NCBI RefSeq assembly: GCF_003958635.1
Contig: NZ_RSEK01000007.1
Coordinates: 124,001-188,000, forward strand
Direction of reading: 5' to 3'
From: Altericroceibacterium xinjiangense
Lineage (GTDB): Bacteria > Pseudomonadota > Alphaproteobacteria > Sphingomonadales > Sphingomonadaceae
DNA length: 64,000 nt
This document shows, in pieces, positions 23,072 through 32,857 of this stretch. Position 1 is the stretch's first letter, and the number at the start of each line of letters is the position of its first letter. Made by a program: the position numbers and the translations under genes. The notes under the pieces are model-generated. The model searched no databases. It saw only the letters and a list, made by a program, of their open reading frames with translations, and was not told the DNA's origin.

Positions 23072-24999
23072 TGGCCAACAAACTCGCGCCCGAAACGGCC
23101 GATCCGATCTACAAGACCGATGCGCTGATTGCCGAGGATATCGAGGCCTATCTCGACCTGCACCAGAACAAGGGGCTGCTGCGCTTCATCACCTGCGGCA
23201 GCGTGGACGATGGCAAGTCCACCCTGATCGGACGCCTGCTGTACGATTCGAAGATGATCTTCGAAGACCAGCTCGCCGCGCTGGAAGCCGACAGCAAGCG
23301 CGTCGGCACGCAGGGGCAGGAGATCGATTTCGCGCTGCTGGTGGATGGCCTCGCCGCCGAGCGGGAGCAGGGCATCACGATCGATGTTGCCTATCGCTTC
23401 TTCTCGACCGAAAAACGCAAGTTCATCGTCGCCGACACCCCGGGGCACGAACAGTACACGCGCAACATGATCACCGGCGCTTCGACCGCCGATCTTGCCG
23501 TGATCCTGATCGACGCACGCAAGGGCGTGCTGCCGCAGACCCGGCGCCATTCCTACCTCGTCAACCTGATCGGCATCCGCAACATCGTGCTGGCGGTGAA
23601 CAAGATGGATCTGGTCGATTACGACCAGTCCACTTTCGAACGCATCGTCGCCGATTACCGCGACTTTGCGCGGGGTATCGGGATCGAGGATTTCACCGCG
23701 ATTCCGATCTCCGGGTTCAAGGGCGACAACATCACCCAGGCGCCTTCCGCCAACACGCCGTGGTATCAGGGGCCAAGCCTGATCGATCACCTTGAGACGG
23801 TGGAGATCGCCAACGATGCCGCGCTGGCGCGGCCGTTTCGCCTTCCGGTGCAGTGGGTCAACCGTCCCAATCTCGACTTCCGGGGCTTTTCGGGGCTGAT
23901 CGCCAGCGGGGAAATCCGGCCCGGTGACCCGGTGCGGATCGTGCCGTCCGGCAAGACCAGCACCGTGAAATCGGTAGTGACGATGGAAGGCGAGCTGCCC
24001 CGGGCAGGAGCCGGCCAGTCGATCACGCTCACACTCGAGGACGAGGTAGACTGCAGCCGCGGCGACGTGATCGCCGCGGCCGACAGCCCGCCGGAAGCTG
24101 CCGACCAGTTCGAAGCGACAATCGTGTGGATGAGCGACGAGGCAATGATCCCGGGCCGCGGATACTGGCTCAAGCTGGCGACGCAGAGCGTCACCGCCAC
24201 GGTCGCCACGCCCAAGTACGAAATCGACATCAACTCGCTCGATCAACTCGCTGCCAAGACGCTTCAGCTCAACTCCATCGGGGTGGCGGAAATCACCACC
24301 GATCGGCCGATCGTGTTCGAATCCTATGAGACGAGCCGCCAGTTTGGCGGGTTCATTCTGATCGACAAGCTGACCAACGCCACCGTGGCGGCCGGGATGA
24401 TCCACTTCAGCCTGCGGCGGGCGCAGAACGTCCACTGGCAGGCGATCGAGATCACGCGCGATCAGCATGCCGCGATGAAGAACCAGAAGCCAGCCGTGCT
24501 GTGGTTCACCGGGCTTTCCGGCTCCGGCAAGTCGACCATCGCCAACCTGGTGGAAAAGAAGCTCCACCGGATGAACCGGCACACGTTCCTGCTGGATGGC
24601 GACAACGTTCGTCATGGGCTGAACAAGGATCTCGGCTTCACCGAGTCGGACCGCATCGAGAACATCCGCCGGGTCGGAGAGGTCGCCAGGCTGATGACGA
24701 ATGCCGGCCTGATCGTCATCACCGCCTTCATCAGCCCGTTCCGGGCCGAACGCGAGATGGTCCGCGCGATGATGCCGGAAGGCGAATTCGTCGAAGTGTT
24801 CATCGACACCCCCATCGAAGTGGCCGAAGCGCGCGATGTGAAGGGCCTTTATAAAAAGGCGCGTGCGGGCGAACTGAAGAACTTCACCGGGATCGACAGC
24901 CCTTATCAGGCGCCTGAAGAGCCGGAAATATGGATCGACACGACCGCGATGACGCCTGAAGAAGCCGCCGACCTGATAGTCGGCAAGCTCATTCCTTGA
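23071..24999 (+). CDS. cysNC: Fused sulfate adenylyltransferase subunit 1 / APS kinase
   Basis: 642 residues. The N-terminal part is the CysN GTPase: Walker [13 protein letters not shown] (residues 43-54), switch and G motifs [22 protein letters not shown] and NKMD, followed by EF-Tu-like beta-barrel domains. The C-terminal 180 residues are APS kinase (CysC) with P-loop [12 protein letters not shown] near 482 and [18 protein letters not shown] hydrolysis drives APS formation, then the kinase makes PAPS. Starts at the cysD stop (TGATG). The fusion of N and C is common in alphaproteobacteria. Confidence 0.95.
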   Translation: MANKLAPETADPIYKTDALIAEDIEAYLDLHQNKGLLRFITCGSVDDGKSTLIGRLLYDSKMIFEDQLAALEADSKRVGTQGQEIDFALLVDGLAAEREQGITIDVAYRFFSTEKRKFIVADTPGHEQYTRNMITGASTADLAVILIDARKGVLPQTRRHSYLVNLIGIRNIVLAVNKMDLVDYDQSTFERIVADYRDFARGIGIEDFTAIPISGFKGDNITQAPSANTPWYQGPSLIDHLETVEIANDAALARPFRLPVQWVNRPNLDFRGFSGLIASGEIRPGDPVRIVPSGKTSTVKSVVTMEGELPRAGAGQSITLTLEDEVDCSRGDVIAAADSPPEAADQFEATIVWMSDEAMIPGRGYWLKLATQSVTATVATPKYEIDINSLDQLAAKTLQLNSIGVAEITTDRPIVFESYETSRQFGGFILIDKLTNATVAAGMIHFSLRRAQNVHWQAIEITRDQHAAMKNQKPAVLWFTGLSGSGKSTIANLVEKKLHRMNRHTFLLDGDNVRHGLNKDLGFTESDRIENIRRVGEVARLMTNAGLIVITAFISPFRAEREMVRAMMPEGEFVEVFIDTPIEVAEARDVKGLYKKARAGELKNFTGIDSPYQAPEEPEIWIDTTAMTPEEAADLIVGKLIP

Positions 25000-25022
25000 G
25001 CGGGTCGCGGGGGCGGACGGCA

Positions 25023-25769
25023 ATGACGGATTCTGAGCTCGCGGCGCATCTAGCGCAGTGCGCCGGGCGGATCCTGCTTGAGGTGCGCACCAGCGGCATG
25101 TTCGCCGGCAAGAGCCTGGGCAAGGCCGGCGATCAGGTGGCCAACCAGTTCCTGGTTCGCGCGCTGCGGGAGCAACGTCCTGAAGACGGCCTGCTGTCGG
25201 AGGAAAGCAAGGACACCGAGGAACGGCTGAGCCGTTCGCGGGTCTGGATCGTCGATCCGGTCGACGGCACGCGGGAATACGGAGAGGAACGTGCCGACTG
25301 GGCTGTCCATGTCGGCCTTGCCATCGACGGCGTGGCCGAAGTCGGCGCGGTTGCCCTGCCCGGCCTTGACGACGGACTGGTGCTTCGGACGGATCGACCG
25401 GCTGCGCTTGTCCGGTACGACGGGGCGCCCCGGCTTCTGGTCAGCCGAACCCGCCCCGCTGCCGAGGCGGTGGCCGTGGCCGAACGGCTGGGCGGCGAAC
25501 TGATCGCGATGGGTTCCGCCGGAGCCAAGGCGATGGCCGTCGTTCGCGGCGAAGCGGACATCTATCTCCATTCGGGCGGACAGTACGAATGGGACAGCTG
25601 CGCTCCGGTGGCCGTGGCCCGGGCCCATGGCCTCCACACCAGCCGGATGGACGGCAGCCCGCTGATCTACAACCAGCGCGATACCTACATGCCGGACTTG
25701 CTGATCTGCCGCCCCCAATGGGCTGAGCGAGTGCTCTCCATCGTGGGTACATTGCCGACCGCCGGCTGA
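25023..25769 (+). CDS. cysQ: 3'(2'),5'-bisphosphate nucleotidase
   Basis: 248 residues from ATG 25023, with GGGGGCGGACGG just upstream; a TTG at 24996 overlaps cysNC and is less likely. Inositol-monophosphatase superfamily signs: LLSEES, the metal site WIVDPVDGTREY, and the second motif YEWDSCAPVAVARAHG. CysQ removes phosphate from PAP, a by-product of PAPS use, which fits its place directly after cysNC. Confidence 0.92.
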   Translation: MTDSELAAHLAQCAGRILLEVRTSGMFAGKSLGKAGDQVANQFLVRALREQRPEDGLLSEESKDTEERLSRSRVWIVDPVDGTREYGEERADWAVHVGLAIDGVAEVGAVALPGLDDGLVLRTDRPAALVRYDGAPRLLVSRTRPAAEAVAVAERLGGELIAMGSAGAKAMAVVRGEADIYLHSGGQYEWDSCAPVAVARAHGLHTSRMDGSPLIYNQRDTYMPDLLICRPQWAERVLSIVGTLPTAG

Positions 25770-25770
25770 A

Positions 25771-26553
25771 ATGCATTTCGAATACTCTCTGGCGGGGGCC
25801 TTTGTCGGCTTTCTCGTCGGGCTGACCGGGGTGGGCGGCGGATCGCTGATGGCGCCGCTGCTGATCCTGCTGTTCGGCTTTTCGCCCGCCGTGGCGGTAG
25901 GGACAGACTTGTGGTTTGCCGCGATTACCAAGACTGCTGGCGGGCTGATCCATCACCGGTTCGGATCACCCGACTGGAAGATCGCCGTGCGCCTGGCAAT
26001 CGGCAGCGTGCCCGCGGCAATCCTGACGCTGCTGTGGCTGGGCTTTTTCCATTCCGGCGAGCTGGAATCCGACCTGCTGATGAAGCTGCTTGGCGGCGCT
26101 TTGCTGCTCACCTCGGTGCTGATGCTGGCGAAACGCCAGATCGCGGGTCCGGTCCAGCGCGTTCGGGATCGGCTCGGTCCCGCGATGCGCAGCCGCCAGA
26201 TTGCGGCGACGATCATCGGGGGGGCTCTGGTCGGCTGCTTGGTAACGCTGACGTCGGTCGGCGCCGGAGCACTGGTCGCGGTGCTGCTCGCCGTGCTCTA
26301 CCCGCTGCGATTGGGCACAAAGGCCATCGTGGGGACGGACATCATCCACGCCGTTCCCCTGACGCTGGTCGCGGCCCTGGGGCACAGCTGGCTCGGCAAT
26401 GTCGATGGCTGGCTGCTCGCCACCCTGCTGGTCGGGTCGATCCCCGGAATAATCGCGGGATCGCTGTTCGCGGGACGCGTGGACGACAAGCTCGTCCGCT
26501 ATGCCTTGTCCGGAATGCTGGTGATCTCCGCGATCAAGATGATGACCAGCTGA
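25771..26553 (+). CDS. TauE/SafE-family anion exporter
   Basis: 260 residues with about eight hydrophobic helices. The two repeated halves each begin with the family pattern: GFLVGLTGVGGGSLMAPLL and GGALVGCLVTLTSVGAGAL. TauE/SafE carriers export sulfite, sulfoacetate or related anions. The start is one base after cysQ, so it is part of the same operon and probably moves a sulfur anion; the direction and substrate are inferred. Confidence 0.88.
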   Translation: MHFEYSLAGAFVGFLVGLTGVGGGSLMAPLLILLFGFSPAVAVGTDLWFAAITKTAGGLIHHRFGSPDWKIAVRLAIGSVPAAILTLLWLGFFHSGELESDLLMKLLGGALLLTSVLMLAKRQIAGPVQRVRDRLGPAMRSRQIAATIIGGALVGCLVTLTSVGAGALVAVLLAVLYPLRLGTKAIVGTDIIHAVPLTLVAALGHSWLGNVDGWLLATLLVGSIPGIIAGSLFAGRVDDKLVRYALSGMLVISAIKMMTS

Positions 26554-26573
26554 AGCCTTCCAGGCGCGGTACG

Positions 26574-27221
26574 TTACAGCTTCGGGTTGCCCGCGGACCA
26601 GCGGATCGACAGCTCGATCCCGCTGCCCACCGGGAGCAGCATCGTCTGCAGGTCCTCCTTCGCCGTGATCGCCGCGCGATAGCGCCGCACGGCATCGCGC
26701 GCGCTTGCCGGCTGGATCATGTTGTCGGACGCGATGATGCCTTCTTCCGCCAGCTTGGGATAGACAGCTTCGAAGCACGGCAGATACTGGTTCTTCCAGA
26801 TATCGAGCAGGACGAAATCGAGGGGTCCCGGATCTGCGGCGATCAACTTGATCGCATCGCCGCAGCGGAATTCCACAGTGTCTGCAAACCCGGCGCGCGC
26901 CAGCATTCCGGCGGCATAATCCTGTTTCGCGGCATCGAGATCCACCGAGATCACCTGCCCTCCATACGACTGCGCCGCATCAGCGAGGAACAGCGTCGAG
27001 TACCCATAGCTGGTGCCCAATTCCAGGATTCGCTTCGGTTCTTTTCCCCGGATCAGTGCACGCAGGAATCCCCCTGCTCTGGCACCGATCGGCAGGAGAA
27101 ACTCGTCACGCCGATCGCCGAATTCGCCTGCCGGCAAGTCACGCATCAAGGCACGCTCCCGCTGATGGCGAGCATCGTATTCGGCAAACACGGCGGAGGC
27201 GGCGGGGCTGCTGAATTCCAT
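26574..27221 (-). CDS. SAM-dependent O-methyltransferase family protein
   Basis: 215 residues. It has a class I methyltransferase fold of the catechol-OMT-like (Methyltransf_3/24) type: motif I RILELGTSYGYSTLFLA, motif II ISVDLDAAKQDY, and the metal/substrate part DFVLLDIWKNQYLPCFEAV then GIIASDNM. This group uses a divalent metal to methylate catechols or similar. Convergent with TauE (20-bp gap) and 21 bp after ligD on the same strand, so it could be cotranscribed with ligD. Confidence 0.8.
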   Translation of the reverse strand: MEFSSPAASAVFAEYDARHQRERALMRDLPAGEFGDRRDEFLLPIGARAGGFLRALIRGKEPKRILELGTSYGYSTLFLADAAQSYGGQVISVDLDAAKQDYAAGMLARAGFADTVEFRCGDAIKLIAADPGPLDFVLLDIWKNQYLPCFEAVYPKLAEEGIIASDNMIQPASARDAVRRYRAAITAKEDLQTMLLPVGSGIELSIRWSAGNPKL

Positions 27222-27242
27222 CGGGTATCCTTCGGTGTATCG

Positions 27243-29780
27243 TTAAAAGTCCGGTAGCGACTGGTCGGCGAAGCCCCACCCGGAAAGCCCCTTCCCCTTG
27301 GCCCGCCGGATCAGCTTGTCGGCATCGTCGATGGAGAGCGGATGCGCGTTGTCAAAGCCCTTCAGTTCCCCCCATGCGATCGGCAGCGCCACCGGCGCCC
27401 CGGGGCGGGAGCGGGTCGAATAAGGCATCACCGCCGTGCTGCCACGCTGGTTGCGCAGATAATCGATGAAGATCCGCCCTTCCCGTTTCTCAAGGCGCAA
27501 GTTGGCGGTGAAGCGATCCGGCTCGGCCAGCGCCATCGCTTCGGCGAAGCGGTGGGAAAAATCCTTATGCACGTCCCAGGAATGGCCGGTCTTCAGCGGC
27601 ACGATCACGTGGACGCCCTTCCCGCCCGAAAGCATGGCGAAACTGACCAGGCCCATGTCGGCCAGCCGCTGGCGAATATCCTCGGCTGCCGATTTCACGG
27701 CTGCGAAATCCAGCCCGACATCGGGATCGAGATCGAACACCATCCGGTCGGGAGCCTCGACATCCGCGCTGCGCGATCCCCAGCCGTGGAACTCGATCGT
27801 GCCCATCTGAACGCAGGCGAGCAGCCCCGGAGCGTCGTCGATGTAAAGGTATTCCTCGGTGTTGCCCCTCTTCTCCACCACCGGAACATGATGAACATGC
27901 GGACCGAAGCTGCCGCTGTCGTGCTTCTGATAGAAGCACTTCTTCGCCCGCCCCTGGGGGCACCGCACCAGCGTCAGCGGCCGGTGGGAGGCGAACGGCA
28001 GGATCAGGGGCGCAACGGCGGCGTAGTAATCGGCGAGCTCGCCCTTGGTGTTGCCGCTTTCGGGGAAGATCACCCGGTCGCGGTTGGTGATCCTGACGAT
28101 CTCCTTTCGCTCCGCTTCCTCTAGGCTCACGGGCTTTTCCGGGGTGACATCCTTCGCCGCCTTGTCCTCGCGCAAGGCGATAAAGCTCGGGTGGCGCAAG
28201 TGCCCGTCATGGGTGAACTCGGTGAAGGCAATTTCCGCTACCAGGTCCGGCTTCAGCCAGGTGACGCCCCGCCGCATCGGCCGTGGTACTTCAGCCGGCA
28301 TGGTCTTGCGTTCAAGCGGCTTCATCCGCTTCGCCAGTTCGTGCAACCGATCCGTGTTGAAACCCGTGCCGACGTTGCCCTTGTAGACCAGTTCGCCGTT
28401 TTCGTACTGCGCCAGCAGCAGGGAACGGAACGGGCGGGCGGCTGCCTTCGACGGGTTCCAGCCGATGATCACGAACTCCTGCCGCAGGATGCACTTCACC
28501 TTCAGCCAGGCCTTGGTCCGGCTGTTCTGGTACGAGGCGTCGATCTGCTTGGAGATGATCCCTTCCTGCCCGGCGTTGCACATGGTGCGCAGCAGCTTTT
28601 CACCCGCGCCGATCACGTGGTCCGTCACATGGACCGGCGGCCCTGCGTCGCCCAGCAAGGCGTGCAGCCGCTCCTTGCGTTCTACGTTGGAAAAGCCGGT
28701 CAGGTCCTCCCCGTCCAGTTCCAGCAGGTCGAAGGCGTGGAACGAGATTGCGTCGTCTTCCCCCTGCCCTCCGTGGCCGCGCTTGAGCACTTTCTGCAGG
28801 GAGGAGAAATCCGGGTTGCCCTTCTTGTCGTAGGCGACCACCTCCCCGTCGATCAGGCAGCAGGGCAAGTCCAGTTCCTTGATCCGCTCGACCAGCGGAG
28901 CGAACCGGTCGGTCCAGTTCTTGCCTGTTCGCGTGTAGACGATCACCTTGTCCCCGTGCGCTGCGATCAGCGCGCGATAGCCGTCGAGCTTGATCTCGTG
29001 CATCCAGCCGCTCCCCTCCGGGACGGCATCGACGAGGGTAGCAAGTTGCGGCTTGCGGAATTCCGGCAGCTCACTCGCCTTTGCGCGGGATGGCGCCGTG
29101 TTCGACCGCTTCCGGTTGTGCGCGGCGGCCTTGTCCATCACTTTGGCGAAGTCGGTGCCGTTCTTGCCTTCGAGAGAAAACTCGCTGCCCGGGTCCGCTT
29201 CGATCTCAGCCATCGATCGTCCGGTCAGGACACTGGTGAGCCCATGTTCGATCAGCTGATCGCCGGGTTCGGAGTATTCATCGTTCAACTTGCGCAGCAG
29301 CCAGTTCTCACGCTTTTCGCCGCCCTTCGGCTTCAGGCGGATCAGCAGCCATTCGCCCTTCATCCGCTCCCCCTCGAGGATGAAATGGAGGTGACCCTTC
29401 TCCAGGTCCTTCGCGCTCTTGCCTTCGATCGGCGCCCAGGTGCCCTTGTCCCACAGCATCACCGATCCACCGCCATATTCGCCCTTGGGGATCACACCTT
29501 CGAAATCGGCATAGTTCAGCGGGTGGTCTTCGGTTCTTACCGCCAGCCGTTTGATGTCCGGATCGGGCGAAGGCCCCTTGGTCACGGCCCAGCTTTTCAG
29601 CACTCCGTCGACCTCCAGCCGAAAATCCCAGTGGAGCCGGCTAGCCGCGTGCTTCTGAACGATGAAGCGATTGCCGCCCTTGCTGCTGGCTCGCTTGCCC
29701 GCCGGTTCGGCGGTCTTTGAGAAATCGCGCTTACGGTTGTATTCGCCGAGCGGATCGGGCGGATCGGGAGGCTTGTTCAT
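27243..29780 (-). CDS. ligD: Multidomain ATP-dependent DNA ligase D (NHEJ)
   Basis: 845 residues in the order phosphoesterase, ligase, polymerase. The N-terminal 3'-phosphoesterase has KHAASRLHWDFRLEVDG and FEGVIPKGEYGGG. The ligase domain has the adenylated Lys264 in HEIKLDGYRA, then CCLIDGEVVAYD and EGIISKQ. The C-terminal primase-polymerase has LTLVRCPQGRAKKCFYQKHD, VFDLDPDVGLDF and SGGKGVHVIVPL. It processes and seals double-strand breaks bound by Ku, whose gene lies 12 bp upstream on the same strand. Confidence 0.95.
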   Translation of the reverse strand: MNKPPDPPDPLGEYNRKRDFSKTAEPAGKRASSKGGNRFIVQKHAASRLHWDFRLEVDGVLKSWAVTKGPSPDPDIKRLAVRTEDHPLNYADFEGVIPKGEYGGGSVMLWDKGTWAPIEGKSAKDLEKGHLHFILEGERMKGEWLLIRLKPKGGEKRENWLLRKLNDEYSEPGDQLIEHGLTSVLTGRSMAEIEADPGSEFSLEGKNGTDFAKVMDKAAAHNRKRSNTAPSRAKASELPEFRKPQLATLVDAVPEGSGWMHEIKLDGYRALIAAHGDKVIVYTRTGKNWTDRFAPLVERIKELDLPCCLIDGEVVAYDKKGNPDFSSLQKVLKRGHGGQGEDDAISFHAFDLLELDGEDLTGFSNVERKERLHALLGDAGPPVHVTDHVIGAGEKLLRTMCNAGQEGIISKQIDASYQNSRTKAWLKVKCILRQEFVIIGWNPSKAAARPFRSLLLAQYENGELVYKGNVGTGFNTDRLHELAKRMKPLERKTMPAEVPRPMRRGVTWLKPDLVAEIAFTEFTHDGHLRHPSFIALREDKAAKDVTPEKPVSLEEAERKEIVRITNRDRVIFPESGNTKGELADYYAAVAPLILPFASHRPLTLVRCPQGRAKKCFYQKHDSGSFGPHVHHVPVVEKRGNTEEYLYIDDAPGLLACVQMGTIEFHGWGSRSADVEAPDRMVFDLDPDVGLDFAAVKSAAEDIRQRLADMGLVSFAMLSGGKGVHVIVPLKTGHSWDVHKDFSHRFAEAMALAEPDRFTANLRLEKREGRIFIDYLRNQRGSTAVMPYSTRSRPGAPVALPIAWGELKGFDNAHPLSIDDADKLIRRAKGKGLSGWGFADQSLPDF

Positions 29781-29792
29781 CGCGCCCCTCCC

Positions 29793-30731
29793 TTATGCCC
29801 GCTTGCGCGTCTTGCTGGTCTTCGTCGCGCCAGCCTTGCCCGAACCTGACTTACTTGAACTAGACTTACTTGAACTAGACTTACTTGAACTGGACTTGCT
29901 TGAACTGGCCTTCGTTGAGGTGGCTTGTTTGCCGGAGGGCTTGTCTCCCACGGAGCGTTTCAGCGCCGCCATCAAGTCGATCACGTTGGATCCTTCCGCC
30001 GCGATTTCCTCGCCTTCGGGTTCCTCGACCACCTTCTTGCCCTTGGCCTTGATCTTGCGCTCGATCAGGTTTTCCAGCGCCTCGGTGTAGCGGTCATGGA
30101 ATTCACCGGCATCGAACGGTGCGCTTTTTTCATCGATCAGCGTCTTGGCGAGGTTGAGCAGGTCCCGCTTCGGCTTTGTGTCGGGAATTTCCTCGAAATA
30201 GCTCTGCGCCTGGCGGACTTCATCTTCGTAGCGCAGGGATTCCATCACGATCCCGTTGCCGCAGGGCTTCAGCGAAACCAGCGTCTCGCGCCCGCGCAGC
30301 GCGATCTGGCCAAGTGCGACCTTGCGCGCTTCCCGCAAGGCTTCGCGCAGGACCACGAAGGCTTCCTCCGCCAGGTCGTCGCTCGGCACGACGTAGTACG
30401 GTTTTTCGAAGTAGAACACGTCGATGTCCCCGGCATCGACGAACTGCACGAGGTCGAGCGTTTTCGTGCTCTCGATCCGGACTGCGTCGATCTCTTCCGG
30501 GTCGAGCAGGACGTAGTTGTCCTTGGACACCTCGTACCCCTTGACGATCTCGTCCCGGTCCACCGGGCCGATCCCTTCCACCACCTTTTCGTAACGGATC
30601 CGCTTGCCGGTCGGCTCATGGATCTGATGGAAGCTGATCTTCGCGCCGGTCTTGGTGGCCGAATAGACTTCTACAGGAATCGAAACCAGCGCCAGCCTGA
30701 TCTGGCCGCTCCAATAGGGGCGTGCTGCCAT
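29793..30731 (-). CDS. ku: Ku DNA-end-binding protein (NHEJ)
   Basis: 312 residues. The Ku core begins ARPYWSGQIRLALVSIPVEVY and continues through ISFHQIHEPTGKRIRYEKV and YVLLDPEEIDAVRIEST to LERKIKAKGKK-like ENLIERKIKAKGKKVVEE near 235. The C-terminal extension (residues about 262-312) is Lys/Ser-rich, with four SSSKS units, as in bacterial Ku tails that bind DNA and help recruit LigD. Ku threads onto broken ends as a homodimer. It is the first gene of a ku-ligD operon. Confidence 0.95.
   Translation of the reverse strand: MAARPYWSGQIRLALVSIPVEVYSATKTGAKISFHQIHEPTGKRIRYEKVVEGIGPVDRDEIVKGYEVSKDNYVLLDPEEIDAVRIESTKTLDLVQFVDAGDIDVFYFEKPYYVVPSDDLAEEAFVVLREALREARKVALGQIALRGRETLVSLKPCGNGIVMESLRYEDEVRQAQSYFEEIPDTKPKRDLLNLAKTLIDEKSAPFDAGEFHDRYTEALENLIERKIKAKGKKVVEEPEGEEIAAEGSNVIDLMAALKRSVGDKPSGKQATSTKASSSKSSSSKSSSSKSSSSKSGSGKAGATKTSKTRKRA
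29848..29907 (-). repeat. Four 15-bp tandem repeats in the ku tail
   Basis: Units at 29848, 29863, 29878 and 29893; the first two are identical and the third and fourth differ by one and two bases. Each encodes five residues of Ser and Lys in frame. The codons (AGT, TCA, TCT) are AT-rich compared with the rest of the gene, which suggests recent expansion. Confidence 0.85.
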
Positions 30732-30875
30732 CGCGGTTACTCCTTTTGCAAGCTCAGCGCTCAGGGCGCGGATTCGGTTCCGCGCCGCTTGAGCGGCTCA
30801 ACGGCGGAGCCGGGCACTGCCCCGGCCGGGGACCGAAGCCCACCTGGCTCTGCATTGCCCGAAGCCCCCCAAGCA

Positions 30876-30908
30876 AAAAGCCCCCGGCGCCGTTGGCGCG
30901 GGGGCTTT
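30876..30908. terminator. Strong bidirectional terminator-like hairpin
   Basis: AAAAAGCCCCCGGCGCC then GTT then GGCGCGGGGGCTTT form a long GC-rich stem with A-run before and T-run after. It lies between the cyanase gene stop (30980) and the ku start (30731), both on the minus strand, where it can end the cynS transcript. Confidence 0.75.
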
Positions 30909-30979
30909 GGTCTTGCAGCCCGGACGGCGGAAGCACCGGGTGTGGCTCACCTGGCGCGGTGCCGTCTTCGGCGCCGCCC

Positions 30980-31429
30980 TTAGTAGCTCTTGTACGGCAG
31001 GAACTTGCCGGAAATCACTGCATGCACCCGGTCCCCAGCCGGGTTGGATTCCCGCGTCAGGTCCAGGGAGAAGTCGATGGCGCTCATGATCCCGTCGCCG
31101 AATTCCTCATGGATCAGCTCCTTGATCGTCGTGCCGTAGACGTTGACCATCTCGTACCAGCGGTAAATCAGCGGATCGGTCGGCACCGCAGTCGGCAGCG
31201 AACCCTTGTGCGGCACGATTTGCAGCCACGCCACGGCCTCATCGCTGAGCTCGAAGATTCCGCCGATTGTTTCTGCCTGAGCCTTGTCGAACGTCATCTG
31301 CCCAAGGCAGGCTGCCGTCGTCCACTCCTTGGAGCGCCCGATCGCTTCGGCCACGTCGACCCACTTCAGGCCCTTGCGCACCTTGGCGGCGCGGATCATC
31401 GCGGTGACTTCGCTACGGTCTGTAATCAT
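30980..31429 (-). CDS. cynS: Cyanate hydratase (cyanase)
   Basis: 149 residues from ATG 31429; AAAGGA lies upstream. An N-terminal helical domain (KGLKWVDVAEAIGRSKEWTTAACLGQ) is followed by the C-terminal catalytic domain with Arg90 and Glu93 (IYRWYEMVNVYG) and Ser116 (FGDGIMSAIDF), the three catalytic residues of cyanase. It forms decamers and converts cyanate and bicarbonate to ammonia and CO2. No cynT carbonic anhydrase or cynX transporter is adjacent. The 344 bases upstream (31430-31773) hold no gene I can support. Confidence 0.95.
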   Translation of the reverse strand: MITDRSEVTAMIRAAKVRKGLKWVDVAEAIGRSKEWTTAACLGQMTFDKAQAETIGGIFELSDEAVAWLQIVPHKGSLPTAVPTDPLIYRWYEMVNVYGTTIKELIHEEFGDGIMSAIDFSLDLTRESNPAGDRVHAVISGKFLPYKSY

Positions 31430-31773
31430 TGATGCGTGTTCCTTTGAGGTGGTGCTGAAAATTGCCACGGTGCGAAGAAAGCTGGTCCCGCCCGGGGATT
31501 TGGTGAGGCGGCATGACTTGATCGGGATTAAGTGAGGAGTACCGTGCCTCCGGCCCCCAAACTGGATGGCAGCCGGCCCTTATGTTGCCTATGACCGCGG
31601 TTGAAGCAATGACCGGCGGAGCAGCCCTGAACAGGACGCAATCGACAGGCAATCTTGCGCATTTCGAGCCAAAGGGCGCCAGGCTGTCCAAGGGGACACA
31701 ATCTTCCTGGCGGTCTCCGTCGGAACGATGCGGCCCGCCGCTCGCTCTGAACCGGTGCCAACCAGGAGCGCGG

Positions 31774-32451
31774 ATGACGATCAAGGCGGTTTTCTTCGAT
31801 ATCGACGGTACGCTCGTCGACAGCAACGACTACCACGTCACGGCCTGGGAGGAGGCATTCGCGCGTTCAGGATCGACTGTCGCTCGTCACGAAATTCATG
31901 GTCAGATCGGTAAGGGAGCCGACATGCTGATCCCCGCCTTGCTCCCGGATGCGGATGACGAAACCCGGCACCAGCTAGCGCAGGCGCACGGCACGATCTT
32001 CAAATCCGCTTTTCTTGAGCGAGTCGAGCCGTTCCCCTCGGCACGCGACTTGCTGCTGCGGACGCAGGAGTCGGGATTGCAGGTCGTGCTTGCATCCTCA
32101 GCCTCCCAGGGGGAGCTGGATCATTATCTTCAGCTTCTCGATGCCCAATCGATCGTGACCGCGACGACTTGTGCCGACGACGTGGAGCATACCAAGCCGG
32201 ATCCCGATATCTTCGCCAGCGCCTTGAGCAAGCTTCCGGGAGTTGAGGCGAGCGAGGTTATCGTCATCGGCGACACGCCCTATGACATCGAAGCCGCGCG
32301 GCGGTGCGGAATGGCTGCAGTTGGCCTGCGGTCCGGGAAATTCCCCGATCAGAGCCTTTGGGAGGCAAATCCTGTCGCTCTGTACGATGATGTTGCAGCC
32401 ATTCTCGCCGATTTCGCGAATTCACCCATAAGCCAGCCCTGGAAAACCTGA
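31774..32451 (+). CDS. HAD-superfamily phosphatase (phosphoglycolate phosphatase-like)
   Basis: 225 residues from ATG 31774, with AGGAG nine bases upstream; the frame before it is not protein-like. HAD motif I FFDIDGTLVDS, motif II VLASSAS, motif III Lys in HTKPDPDIF, motif IV VIGDTPYDIEAA are all intact, with an alpha-helical cap domain after motif I. The family dephosphorylates small phosphate esters such as 2-phosphoglycolate or isomerises sugar phosphates. The exact substrate is unknown. Confidence 0.88.
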   Translation: MTIKAVFFDIDGTLVDSNDYHVTAWEEAFARSGSTVARHEIHGQIGKGADMLIPALLPDADDETRHQLAQAHGTIFKSAFLERVEPFPSARDLLLRTQESGLQVVLASSASQGELDHYLQLLDAQSIVTATTCADDVEHTKPDPDIFASALSKLPGVEASEVIVIGDTPYDIEAARRCGMAAVGLRSGKFPDQSLWEANPVALYDDVAAILADFANSPISQPWKT

Positions 32452-32857
32452 CCCCCTGCCCATTTGTCTTCAGCGGCTCTCTTTTTCCGGAACCAGGCGC
32501 GCCGATAGGGGAGGCGCGACACGCGCAGGCCGCTCGAACTGCCGGATGGGGCGCGGCCGTCTCCGCACAAATGGCCGAGTTGCGCCGACAGATCGTAGTC
32601 CGGCAGGCCTGGCCCACGCGGCCGAATTGCACCAGGCAGACCGGCTCGCGGCAATTGGGGAAAGTTTCAGCCCGCGTCGCGCAGGATAGCGCCCAACCCG
32701 GCCGCCTGCTCCTTGGCTTTCAGGTAGTTGGAGATGTCAACCAATCATTTATACCTGACTTTTCCGCCACGGCGCCGACCCCTGTCTTAGAAGACAACCA
32801 AGGCTGCCTGGTTGGGGAGGCGGGAACATTTCTGATTGCAATTCAGGTTCGAGGGGC
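32452..32857. other. Intergenic stretch without a supportable gene
   Basis: Minus-strand frames stay open for up to about 120 codons here, but their Cys/Arg-rich translations match no family and lack convincing starts. I see no repeats or terminator of note. Confidence 0.5.

Noticed and set aside
23062-25023. 653-codon minus-strand ORF
   Set aside because: Antisense shadow of cysNC; no family features.
32264-32654. Minus-strand ORFs of about 100-120 codons after the HAD gene
   Set aside because: Part is antisense to the HAD gene; the rest gives Cys/Arg-rich products with no family and no ribosome site.
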